Assembly (NCBI GenBank): GCA_001567275.1
Contig: LNBX01000011.1
Span: 1 to 64,000, forward strand
Reading direction: 5' to 3'
DNA length: 64,000 nucleotides
Origin: Bacteroidetes bacterium OLB10
GTDB lineage: Bacteria > Bacteroidota > Bacteroidia > AKYH767-A > OLB10
The notes under the pieces are model-generated. The model saw only the letters and a program-made list of their open reading frames with translations. It had not been told where the DNA came from and made no database searches. A program made the position numbers and the translations under genes. Positions 8,525 to 15,550 of this stretch are shown here, in pieces. The number at the start of each line of letters is the position of its first letter. Positions within the stretch are counted from its first letter, which is position 1.

Positions 8525-11500
8525 AGAACGAACCCGGTGCAATACTTGAATACAATTTTGATAAGGGCTACACTGGCCATAAAAGCCACCCTTGGGATAG
8601 ATGCGTTGAACATACATTAACTGCCAATAATCCTGACGGATTTCTGTTGCCTTACCATGATATTCTTGATTTTACAAAGAAGAACAACATTGAAGTTGAT
8701 TTAAAAGAGTACGCTGCTTTTGCATCTGATTATAAGCAATTTTCTTTTGCCTCTGAATTGGTTGAACACGATACGGCTATTGATGCATTGTTGAATATGG
8801 CTGAGAGTTTGAAAAAGTCGGAAGTGTTGCTGGAAAAATCTTTTAGGAAAGAGTTGGATTGGATTGATGCTGAAATTTCAGCTATCTGGGATATGAGAGG
8901 AGCATTCCCGGGAATGGGGCCCGTTTTAAGTGCATTGAATATTGAAGATGGTAACACCATCGCATGGGAGATAGAGAAATATATACTTCAGAAAGATGGA
9001 GACCTTTTGCAAACGAATCCTTGGTCAATATTTGAGGAAAGTATTATAGAACCGGAAAAGTATATTAAGGCCAGAGGTGCAAAATTATTTAACGCTACTG
9101 CACAGCGTATATGGAAAGGGAAACTTGGGAAGAAAAAAGAGTTTTTCAAGCTCATAAGCCGTTGTCAGTTGAATAATGATCAGGCAACTTTTATTATAGA
9201 AAACCATGTTGATTTAATTGGATCAACACAAGAGATTTCCGAAAACCTTTACTTGCTTTATGAAAAGACAAGATTTGAAGCCTTTGGAATTTCTTTTCGT
9301 CAGGTAGATAAAGCACTATTACCACCAGAGAAAATTCAAACAGCGTTTCCCTTACCGGCTGAAACTGCTTTAACAGATAACTTGGATGAGAAAAGAGTAC
9401 GGGCATTTTCAGTATTCATTTTAGAAGAAGCAGCAGCAGAAGGTCATTCATTATTGCCATTTGAGGAAGTGTTGGAACGAATGAAGACGAAAGCAATGGA
9501 TGAGAGTTTTCCTATTGATGAGGATATCCTGACCACTCAATCAGAAGAAGAGTTTTTTATAAAGGAGATTACATCTGTACAGCCAAGCAAATCAAATCCT
9601 ACTCTGTTTCTCAAACTGCAACGTTTGGCAGAATTAAAAACAATTATCAGACAGCGTTTAAATATCGAGCAAATTGTATCAAAGCCATACAACATTGAAA
9701 AGGACTGGCTAAAGCTTATTAATAGCCATAAGAAATTTCCATCATTAGATCCGAATAGTCCTGACTATGCAGATGAAATTGCTGCAAGAAATGAAAAGGC
9801 AGAAGCATTAAATGTTTTGACCAATTACAAATTCTCTGTGTTAATTGGCCCGGCTGGTTCTGGCAAAACATCTTTGCTGGAAATTTTTGAGAGGCAGGAT
9901 GAAATAGTCCGGGGTGGTGTATTGAAATTAGCTCCTACAGGTAAAGCAAGAGTTAAATTAGGGCATGACGCCAAAACAATTGCTCAGTTTCTATATCCTG
10001 ATAGGTATGATGCAATGACTGGCACCTATTTCATTAATGAAGACGCAGGGAAAAGTTCATCTGCAAAGAATATCATTATTGACGAGGCATCAATGCTAAC
10101 CGAGGAACAATTGGCAGCATTGTTTGATGCTTTAGGTCCCGTTGACAGGATCATACTGGTGGGTGATTACAGACAGTTACCACCAATCGGTACAGGAAGA
10201 CCTTTTGTGGATATAGTAAGTGAGATTAAGCCAAGGACATTTGAAAAGGCGAATATTTTTTCAGGTCCTGGATATGCAGAATTGAAGAAGATAAGACGAC
10301 AAAGCAATACAGATGATTTCCGTTGGGATGTTGCATTAAGTCGTTGTTTTAGTGATGAACCCACAAAAGAAGACTTAGAGGCATTTCATGCGATTTCATC
10401 AGGGGCAATTAAATCAGACCATATCCGGTTAGTGAAATGGTATGAGAGTAAAGATTTTAGAGAACTATTTGAGCAGGTTGTAGCTGAAGAATTACCCTTA
10501 GACAAGAATGACATAATTAAATCGTTCAACAGAAAAATTGGTGCAAAGGATGTTGGTAATTATCAATACTTCAATTACGATTTTGCGGAAAGGGAAATAG
10601 AGAAATGGCAGGTCATATCACCTGTAAATGGATACGGATATGGTGTAAAGGAAGTAAATAAGTTCTTTCAAACAACATATCGAAAACCCTTCATTGATTT
10701 GGCACTGAACATTCAGCCTGAAGGTTCCAGTTATTTTCAAAAGAGAAAGGTTGCAAAGCCTAAAGGCAATGACAACATAGTGTATGGTGATAAGGTAATT
10801 AATTTAAGAAATACCCGTTGGGAGAATTGGCAGTGGATTAAACCTTCTGATAAGAAAGCTGAAGCATTGAATTATATTGCCAATGGTGAAATTGGTGTTA
10901 TAACCGGGGAGTTCAGAGCAAAAGATGGAAGTCGAAAAGGAGAACCCAATATTGAAATTGCTTTCTCTACGCAGCCCGGCTATAGCTATGTATTTTGGGC
11001 AGATCAATTGGGGGAAGAAGGGAAATACTCATTAGAATTGGCCTATGCAATAACTGTACACAAATCGCAGGGAAGCGGCTTTGAAAAAGTGTTTTTCGTA
11101 ATGCCCTCTAAGGGTGCAATTCTAAGCCGGGAGTTACTTTATACCGCATTAACAAGACAGGAAAAGAAGATTATTATTTTGCATCAAGGCGATTTCAGAG
11201 ATTTCATCCGATTAGCCTCAACAGATGCTTCGTCAACGGCAAGAAGATTTACAGACCTATTCCATTTACCAGAGGTGAAACAGTTAAAGCAGAAATGGTA
11301 CGATGCAAGGTATGTGAATATAAGTGAGAGAGGAGAACCCATGCTGAGTAAGAATGAGGTTATTATTGCCAATTGTCTGAATAAATACAAAAGGCAAATT
11401 ACTTATGCTTATGAAGACAAATTGAAACTTGACACCTCTGACAGAACAATAAAACCTGATTTTACGATTGATAACCTCTCAACTGGCAAGCGTTTCTATT

Positions 11501-11715
11501 GGGAGCATTTAGGGATGATGACAAAAACGGATTACCGGGAAAAATGGCGGAAAAAGCTGGAGGGCTACTTAAAGGATGGATTTGTTTTGCATACAGAAGC
11601 CAAGCCAGGTGATGAAAGAATTTTGATTCTAACTGAGGAAAATCCTAATGGAGGGATAAATTCTCAGGATATTGATATAACAGTAAGGAAGTACATTTTG
11701 GAAGAGCAAGTTTAG
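8521..11715 (+). CDS. RecD-like SF1 helicase with C-terminal PD-(D/E)XK-type nuclease domain
   Basis: 1064 aa from a GTG start. The helicase core has Walker A GPAGSGKTS (about 443-451), Walker B IIIDEAS (about 519), motif III GDYRQLPPIG (about 548) and the UvrD_C_2 signature AYAITVHKSQGSGFE (about 842), followed by LLYTALTRQEKKIII. This is the RecD/TraI-like organisation. Residues about 940-1060 look like a restriction-endonuclease fold: SKNEVIIANCL, then KPDFTI (Asp about 980) and YWEHLG (Glu about 996), then K-rich helices, which is the layout of a PD-(D/E)XK site. Roles such as unwinding and degrading invader DNA follow from the families. The N-terminal 400 residues are probably continuous with the preceding 204-aa reading frame. 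This is the last gene of the operon. The helicase call is firm; the nuclease call is moderate. Confidence 0.85.
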   Translation: MKNEPGAILEYNFDKGYTGHKSHPWDRCVEHTLTANNPDGFLLPYHDILDFTKKNNIEVDLKEYAAFASDYKQFSFASELVEHDTAIDALLNMAESLKKSEVLLEKSFRKELDWIDAEISAIWDMRGAFPGMGPVLSALNIEDGNTIAWEIEKYILQKDGDLLQTNPWSIFEESIIEPEKYIKARGAKLFNATAQRIWKGKLGKKKEFFKLISRCQLNNDQATFIIENHVDLIGSTQEISENLYLLYEKTRFEAFGISFRQVDKALLPPEKIQTAFPLPAETALTDNLDEKRVRAFSVFILEEAAAEGHSLLPFEEVLERMKTKAMDESFPIDEDILTTQSEEEFFIKEITSVQPSKSNPTLFLKLQRLAELKTIIRQRLNIEQIVSKPYNIEKDWLKLINSHKKFPSLDPNSPDYADEIAARNEKAEALNVLTNYKFSVLIGPAGSGKTSLLEIFERQDEIVRGGVLKLAPTGKARVKLGHDAKTIAQFLYPDRYDAMTGTYFINEDAGKSSSAKNIIIDEASMLTEEQLAALFDALGPVDRIILVGDYRQLPPIGTGRPFVDIVSEIKPRTFEKANIFSGPGYAELKKIRRQSNTDDFRWDVALSRCFSDEPTKEDLEAFHAISSGAIKSDHIRLVKWYESKDFRELFEQVVAEELPLDKNDIIKSFNRKIGAKDVGNYQYFNYDFAEREIEKWQVISPVNGYGYGVKEVNKFFQTTYRKPFIDLALNIQPEGSSYFQKRKVAKPKGNDNIVYGDKVINLRNTRWENWQWIKPSDKKAEALNYIANGEIGVITGEFRAKDGSRKGEPNIEIAFSTQPGYSYVFWADQLGEEGKYSLELAYAITVHKSQGSGFEKVFFVMPSKGAILSRELLYTALTRQEKKIIILHQGDFRDFIRLASTDASSTARRFTDLFHLPEVKQLKQKWYDARYVNISERGEPMLSKNEVIIANCLNKYKRQITYAYEDKLKLDTSDRTIKPDFTIDNLSTGKRFYWEHLGMMTKTDYREKWRKKLEGYLKDGFVLHTEAKPGDERILILTEENPNGGINSQDIDITVRKYILEEQV

Positions 11716-11740
11716 TTCTACATTCAATATTTCACAGAAA

Positions 11741-11820
11741 CCTTTTTAGGGCATTCCCCTTCGGGTCGCGCTTTCCGCTACAATCTTTTACTGATAGCAA
11801 AAGGATTTCCGCTTCAATCC
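11741..11820. repeat. Repeat-like intergenic element with two near-identical 14-mers
   Basis: TTTCCGCTACAATC (11772-11785) and TTTCCGCTTCAATC (11806-11819) differ at one base and lie 34 nt apart. A CCCCTTCGGG hairpin stretch precedes them at 11757-11766. The segment directly follows the operon stop at 11715. I have the impression that similar text recurs between genes in Bacteroidota, which would make it an interspersed palindromic repeat or a 3' structure. No poly-T terminator was found. Confidence 0.45.
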
Positions 11821-11859
11821 CTAATGCAAAGAAAAGCGGTGTTCGTTCCTCACGAATTT

Positions 11860-12800
11860 ATTGAACCCACCCGGCCAACGCACAAGCACGGCTTATGCAG
11901 TGGCTAACCCACAAAGCCAACCCTTCCACTGCATCTATGGTGTTGCCGCCATTTTTAACTGTCATACTTTTTGTGGCTATGCTCCCCACGCTTTTGGCAC
12001 ATTGCCTGTTCCGCTTCGCTACACAGCCAAAGAGCCAAGCCAACCCAAGCATAGCAACAAAAAAGCCGCTACACTCCAACCACCACCACCGTTTCGCTTA
12101 TGCCAGTATAAAAAAATGGCGGAAGCATACTTAAACATAATGCGGTCTTATGTGTTCGCTTCGCACAGCCACCCCCCGCTTATGCAAGCATCCCAACGCA
12201 GTGGCTGTCACATAAGTCGCCATTATGTTAAGTAGCCAACACCATAGCACTTTTTATCAAAAGTGAAGCCGTGCTTCTGCCAACGCACCCCACCCGAGAC
12301 CCACGACACCCCGCCACCCTTTCAGCGGTGCAGTAAAAAAATAAAGCATGATTTGTTTTACGGCTATGTGATTGCGGTAGATTCATTCACTTCATCTCCA
12401 TTCCGTTCAGGCGTTTCGTTCATTCCGCTTTGCTTCATTCACTACACTATCCTTCACTGCATTTCGCCTACGTTCATTTCACCAACCTCAGCACCGCACA
12501 GCAAAAGCAATTCCTTCTCTTCATTCCGCAAAGCCAACACACAGGCTTCCGTGTCATGGCGTTTGCTTAACCCACGCTACAATAGCTTTTGTTTTTTGAA
12601 AAGTTACAAAAGCTGCCAACGCTTCTAAGCAAACTGCTCATGCCACTCCAAGCCACCAACCCGATTTGCTCCATTCCGTTCAGTCATTGCATTTGCTCTT
12701 GCCCCACCGCACGATTGAAAGCGGTATGCTTTATTTTTTCCTGCGAAGTGTTTACCCCAGCCGACCCACGAAAGCCATCATCGGAATACTAATACGGTTG
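11860..12800. other. Gene-free, C-rich/G-poor accessory region
   Basis: About 940 bases without a believable gene. The plus strand is strikingly richer in C than in G, with long pyrimidine stretches and recurrent CATTC/CATTCCG words (12380-12530). The decamer GCCAACGCAC recurs at about 11873, 12279 and 12928. An 11-bp inverted pair, AAGCACGGCTT at 11884-11894 and AAGCCGTGCTT at 12266-12276, brackets a nested hairpin. Several open frames cross the region on both strands, but their translations are low-complexity and unlike any family, so none is annotated. It may be mobile-element debris, a structured RNA, or a transfer or replication origin region. Confidence 0.5.
12135..12228. repeat. Nested inverted repeat (potential long hairpin/cruciform)
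   Basis: The outer arms 12135-12154 and 12209-12228 are complementary over about 16 of 20 positions (ACATAATG...CTTATGTG against CACATAAG...CATTATGT). The inner arms ACAGCCAC (12165-12172) and GTGGCTGT (12201-12208) are perfect. Coordinates were worked out by hand from the sequence. No function is assigned. Confidence 0.6.
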
Positions 12801-12912
12801 AAATGAGATGCTGTGAAAAGACTACAGCGATTGATATTTCTTTCTCTAAATAAGGAATGCAGATAAGGAGGATTTGATTGAAAAAAATAAAAATAAAAAG
12901 TGCAGCAAAGTT

Positions 12913-13060
12913 AGGTGGCTGGCACAGGCCAACGCACTAAAAAAAACCAAAAGACTACGGCATAATGAAAGGCAAATAAGCTGTTTATTTTTATAAGGTA
13001 TTTGCCTTTCACCCTTCGGGACTTATTCCGTTTCCTTTTGGTTTTTTAGCCACGCCACCT
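12913..13060. repeat. Palindromic element copy A (multi-tier inverted repeat)
   Basis: Three nested inverted repeats. The outer pair is AGGTGGC (12913-12919) and GCCACCT (13054-13060). The middle arms of 25 nt lie at 12941-12965 and 13023-13047 (ACCAAAAG..CGGCATAA against TTATTCCG..CTTTTGGT). The inner perfect 12-mers GAAAGGCAAATA (12967-12978) and TATTTGCCTTTC (12999-13010) complete it. Both 25-nt middle arms recur exactly in copy B at 13701-13725 and 13754-13778. The two copies flank the 141-aa gene. Confidence 0.75.
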
Positions 13061-13183
13061 GTGGGATTGCTTTCTTTTTTTTTCTGTTTTTTTTCTTTGT
13101 CAAATTATATATGTGCTGCGGAGCGTAAGCGAAGCAGGACTGAGGCAAAGGCTTAAAACAGGCTCAAAAATTAAGCACTCATT

Positions 13184-13609
13184 ATGCACAGTCCGAAGTT
13201 TCAAACTTACAGCGTAAAGCATCAAAGCACAGGTTTTGAATTTTACATTTTATCGAAAGGGTTAAACAGTGGTAAGCCTCTGGTAACTCCATGCCCCAAC
13301 TCATTTGTTTGCATCTGCAAAAGCCAGGAGCAGAAAGATTTTTATTTCTGGTTGCTGTTTGGCTTGTGGAAGGCAAAACATTTTCATCAGTTTCTTACTG
13401 GTTCCGTTATACCGTTTATTCGTTTATCAGATTTGAAAGATGAGGTTTTCAATCAGGCCGAGAAAGTGAGTAAGCAGGAAAAGGAGTATAAAAGCACAGT
13501 AGATAAAATCAAGCAGCTTGAAGAAAAGGAAAAAGCCATCCGGCAAAATCTTGCTTTAATCAATGATTTGAAAAGGGCAATGATTTACCGGCATCTAAAA
13601 AGCAAATAG
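13184..13609 (+). CDS. DUF6943-like small protein of Bacteroidota accessory elements
   Basis: 141 aa, starting at ATG 13184. The first 85 residues (KHQSTGFEFYILSKGLNSGK, CPNSFVCIC, YFWLLFGLWKAKHFHQFL, GSVIPFI) match the pattern I associate with DUF6943, a family of unknown function that I recall from Bacteroidota integrative elements. The last 50 residues are a charged, probably coiled-coil tail (KQEKEYKSTVDKIKQLEEKEKA). The gene stands alone between the two palindromic elements, 123 nt after copy A and 29 nt before copy B. No enzymatic motif is seen. The family name rests on recollection of the sequence pattern; that it is a real gene is likely. Confidence 0.65.
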   Translation: MHSPKFQTYSVKHQSTGFEFYILSKGLNSGKPLVTPCPNSFVCICKSQEQKDFYFWLLFGLWKAKHFHQFLTGSVIPFIRLSDLKDEVFNQAEKVSKQEKEYKSTVDKIKQLEEKEKAIRQNLALINDLKRAMIYRHLKSK

Positions 13610-13638
13610 TAAGGCTGACCTAAACATGATGCTGCACC

Positions 13639-13824
13639 GTGCATAAATAAATTTTGATGTGCAAAGGTAGCATGGCGGGCAGACGCACAAGCCCGACCTA
13701 AAAAAACCAAAAGACTACGGCATAAACACAGACCCACCGCACAAGGCTATCATTTATTCCGTTTCCTTTTGGTTTTTTTATCCGCCATGCAGAGAGATGC
13801 ACATAAAATTTATTTACTATGCAC
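13639..13824. repeat. Palindromic element copy B (multi-tier inverted repeat)
   Basis: The outer arms are 13639-13663 (GTGCATAAATAAATTTT then GATGTGCA) and 13798-13824 (TGCACAT then AAAATTTATTTACTATGCAC), complementary apart from a two-base insertion. Next are CATGGCGG (13671-13678) and CCGCCATG (13782-13789), then the 25-nt arms 13701-13725 and 13754-13778, identical to those in copy A. The whole 186-bp unit is close to one imperfect palindrome. Confidence 0.75.
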
Positions 13825-14023
13825 AAGCATCCTCGTATCAGTTCCGGCAGCCATTCAGGTATTTGCCCATTTACTCCGCAGGTTCTCCATCAGCACTTGC
13901 CTTTGTCACCCTTTGCGTTTCAGCGTTACATCCGCAGGTCATCCTTAGCCCATCAGCCAGTTTTTGGCATCAAGGTTTATCGGCTTCCTTGTGGCTGCTA
14001 TGTTTGGCGTTATCCTTCGGGTG

Positions 14024-14084
14024 TTCGTGAGCTTTCAGCATTGCCCTTTTAGGGGCTTTGCTGAATTGCGGAAGCAATCACGAA
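14024..14084. repeat. Three-tier hairpin
   Basis: TTCGTGA (14024-14030) pairs with TCACGAA (14078-14084), TTCAGCA (14034-14040) with TGCTGAA (14059-14065), and GCCC with GGGC in the core around TTTTA. The 200 bases before it (13825-14023) hold no believable gene. There is no T-tract on either side, so it is not an ordinary terminator. Confidence 0.55.
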
Positions 14085-14121
14085 TACCATATTTTAGAAA
14101 ATGAGCAGAACCATGAGTAAA

Positions 14122-14150
14122 AGAAAAAGCCCCACCAAACTGGTGAGGCT
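14122..14150 (-). terminator. Rho-independent terminator of the 249-aa gene
   Basis: On the minus strand, AGCCTCACC, loop AGTTT and GGTGGGGCT form a near-perfect stem followed by TTTTTCTTTT. It lies 28 nt after the stop of the gene at 14179-14928. Confidence 0.85.
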
Positions 14151-14178
14151 ATTTCCTAACTGAAAGAAAGAACAGCGT

Positions 14179-14928
14179 TTATGCTACTTCAACAATGTTC
14201 AACACGTTGTAAGCACCGTTTTTGAGAGAGTACTGAACTCCGTTCACTTCCTGGAAGAACTCAATCAGCATCAGGTAGAACTTAGTTCCAGTTCCGGCAG
14301 GTACACCGGCAGGAGTAAGAGTTACAGGTGTGTTGGTTCCGTCAATAGGAAGATTGGTGACCGGGCTGTACTCAATTGCACTGGTTCCGTTGGTGAAGTC
14401 AACAACTGCATACGCAGACTTGAAGCTCACATGAGTTGCACCAGACGGATATGCAATATCATTGATCGGAATGAAGGCCGGAATGTTGATTGCTCCGGAT
14501 ACACCTGTTACGGTGAAGGGAGCAAAAAGAACACCACCCAAAGCTGCACTGTCATTGAAATCAAAATCTTTCAACAGAGCCAATGCCGCAGGGTCAGCAA
14601 TACCAATTGCTACAGTACGTTCACCCCTTGGAGATGTAACGTCATAGTTTTTAATCTGCGTCATGATTTGGGTTAAACGACTGGTAACACGATTGTCAGC
14701 AGCGTTCATCATGAGGTTACGGACAGCGTTGCGAAGCAACTTGCCGGCAGTTGCAGAACTGCCAAACTCAGCTCCGTTTTCACGGGTACGCTGGAAGTTC
14801 GGGTCATTTGCAATACGTTCAGCAGATACGCCACCTTTGGTTTTTACCAAGTGACCATCTTGTGTTTTGTAGAAGGTTAGCTCATCCAGAGTGCCTTCAA
14901 TTTTGAGAATACCTTTAAGTTTTGCCAT
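14179..14928 (-). CDS. Unknown 249-aa protein, monocistronic
   Basis: I do not recognise a function. The N-terminus is strongly patterned (MAKLKGILKIEGTLDELTFY, GHLVKTKGG, DPNFQRTRENGAEFG), and I recall similar starts in uncharacterised Bacteroidota proteins. Residues 60-90 are helical and Arg/Asn-rich. The remainder is Ala/Gly/Thr/Val-rich with a beta-strand look (GVLFAPFTVTGVSGAINIP, NGTSAIEYSPVTNLP), as in structural or carbohydrate-binding proteins. There is no signal peptide or membrane segment. A strong promoter and a terminator bracket it, so it is an independent and probably well-expressed unit. GC is higher than in the defence operon. It could be a surface or phage-like structural protein, but there is no direct evidence. 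Confidence 0.8.
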   Translation of the reverse strand: MAKLKGILKIEGTLDELTFYKTQDGHLVKTKGGVSAERIANDPNFQRTRENGAEFGSSATAGKLLRNAVRNLMMNAADNRVTSRLTQIMTQIKNYDVTSPRGERTVAIGIADPAALALLKDFDFNDSAALGGVLFAPFTVTGVSGAINIPAFIPINDIAYPSGATHVSFKSAYAVVDFTNGTSAIEYSPVTNLPIDGTNTPVTLTPAGVPAGTGTKFYLMLIEFFQEVNGVQYSLKNGAYNVLNIVEVA

Positions 14929-14994
14929 TGCTTTAAACTTTTTATGAGTTAGTAAATTTGTTTCGACTGATACGCTTTAATCAGATTACGAAAA

Positions 14995-15026
14995 CAAAAT
15001 TAGAAGCACTCTAAAGCCTCTGCAAA
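14995..15026 (-). promoter_or_regulatory. Bacteroidota-type promoter for the 249-aa gene
   Basis: On the minus strand, TTTG (15023-15026), a 20-nt spacer and TAATTTTG (14995-15002) match the Bacteroidota -33/-7 pattern TTTG and TAnnTTTG. It lies 66 nt before the ATG. Confidence 0.7.
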
Positions 15027-15099
15027 TGAGCCGTGCCATCTGTGCCGATTGTTCCGCATTATTCCAACAAACACACTTTTACCGCCCTTAAAAAAGATT

Positions 15100-15107
15100 T
15101 ATATTTG
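15100..15107 (+). promoter_or_regulatory. Candidate -7 element for the 62-aa gene
   Basis: TATATTTG matches TAnnTTTG and lies 68 nt before the ATG at 15176. The -33 position carries only TTTT, so support is partial. Confidence 0.4.
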
Positions 15108-15175
15108 CAATGTCACTTTCATATTTGAGGTATATCATCGGTATGGTTAGTGTATGAAGTTGAATAATTGAAATA

Positions 15176-15364
15176 ATGAATAGACTGTGCATTTATCCGA
15201 AAGACATTCAGGTAATCACAGGCAGAAGCGACAGGTATGGTAGAAACCTTATTAAGAAGATCAAGGACCATTTCAACAAGCAGCAGCACCAGGTTGTTAC
15301 TGTTGAAGAGTTCTGCCAGTACATGGGCTTGCAACCGGAAACGGTTGTCAAGCAACTTCGATAG
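15176..15364 (+). CDS. Small 62-aa protein, possible DNA-binding/excisionase-like
   Basis: The sequence MNRLCIYPKDIQVITGRSDR and the ending VTVEEFCQYMGLQPETVVKQL follow a pattern frequent in short Bacteroidota proteins of unknown function. The second half reads as a helix-turn-helix-like EEFCQYMGLQPETV segment, as in excisionase/MerR-type domains, so DNA binding is plausible. It stands alone between the 249-aa gene (divergent) and the polyene operon. The function is not known. Confidence 0.65.
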   Translation: MNRLCIYPKDIQVITGRSDRYGRNLIKKIKDHFNKQQHQVVTVEEFCQYMGLQPETVVKQLR

Positions 15365-15550
15365 GTTGTAACCTTATCTTTGCTTTTGCTTATGATAAGG
15401 CACAGCACACTCTCAACTCAACAACTTTTTTTTCCTTTCTTTGTTGGGTAGTTTCCTTTGATAATACAGCCTTTGTTGGCTATTTGTTGCCCAATTAGCT
15501 GAAAGCCTTGATAATTAAGGGTTCAATATTTTTTGTATCGGAAAATAAAT
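15365..15550. other. Intergenic boundary between accessory and polyene regions
   Basis: 186 bases with no gene. CCTTATC (15371-15377) and GATAAGG (15392-15398) form a short stem without a T-tract. No tRNA or direct-repeat attachment site was found that would mark an island end. Confidence 0.5.

Noticed and set aside
11858-12260. Open frames on both strands (for example 11858-12079 minus and 11861-12235 plus)
   Set aside because: Translations are low-complexity, share the same C-rich DNA on opposite strands, and match no family pattern.
12263-12792. Plus-strand frames rich in Ser, Phe, His and Cys
   Set aside because: These arise from pyrimidine-rich CATTC-type DNA and have no convincing start context or domain.
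12913-13824. Palindromes as integron attC sites
   Set aside because: No convincing attC core-site pair or integrase gene is present; the arms are A-rich CCAAAAG/CTTTTGG stems instead.
13797-14052. Two overlapping 77-aa plus-strand frames
   Set aside because: They overlap in different frames, begin inside the palindromic element and run into a hairpin; neither looks like a protein.
15365-15550. tRNA-associated attachment site at the end of the accessory region
   Set aside because: No cloverleaf or TTCGAAT-type arm was found, and no repeat pairs with another position in the window.
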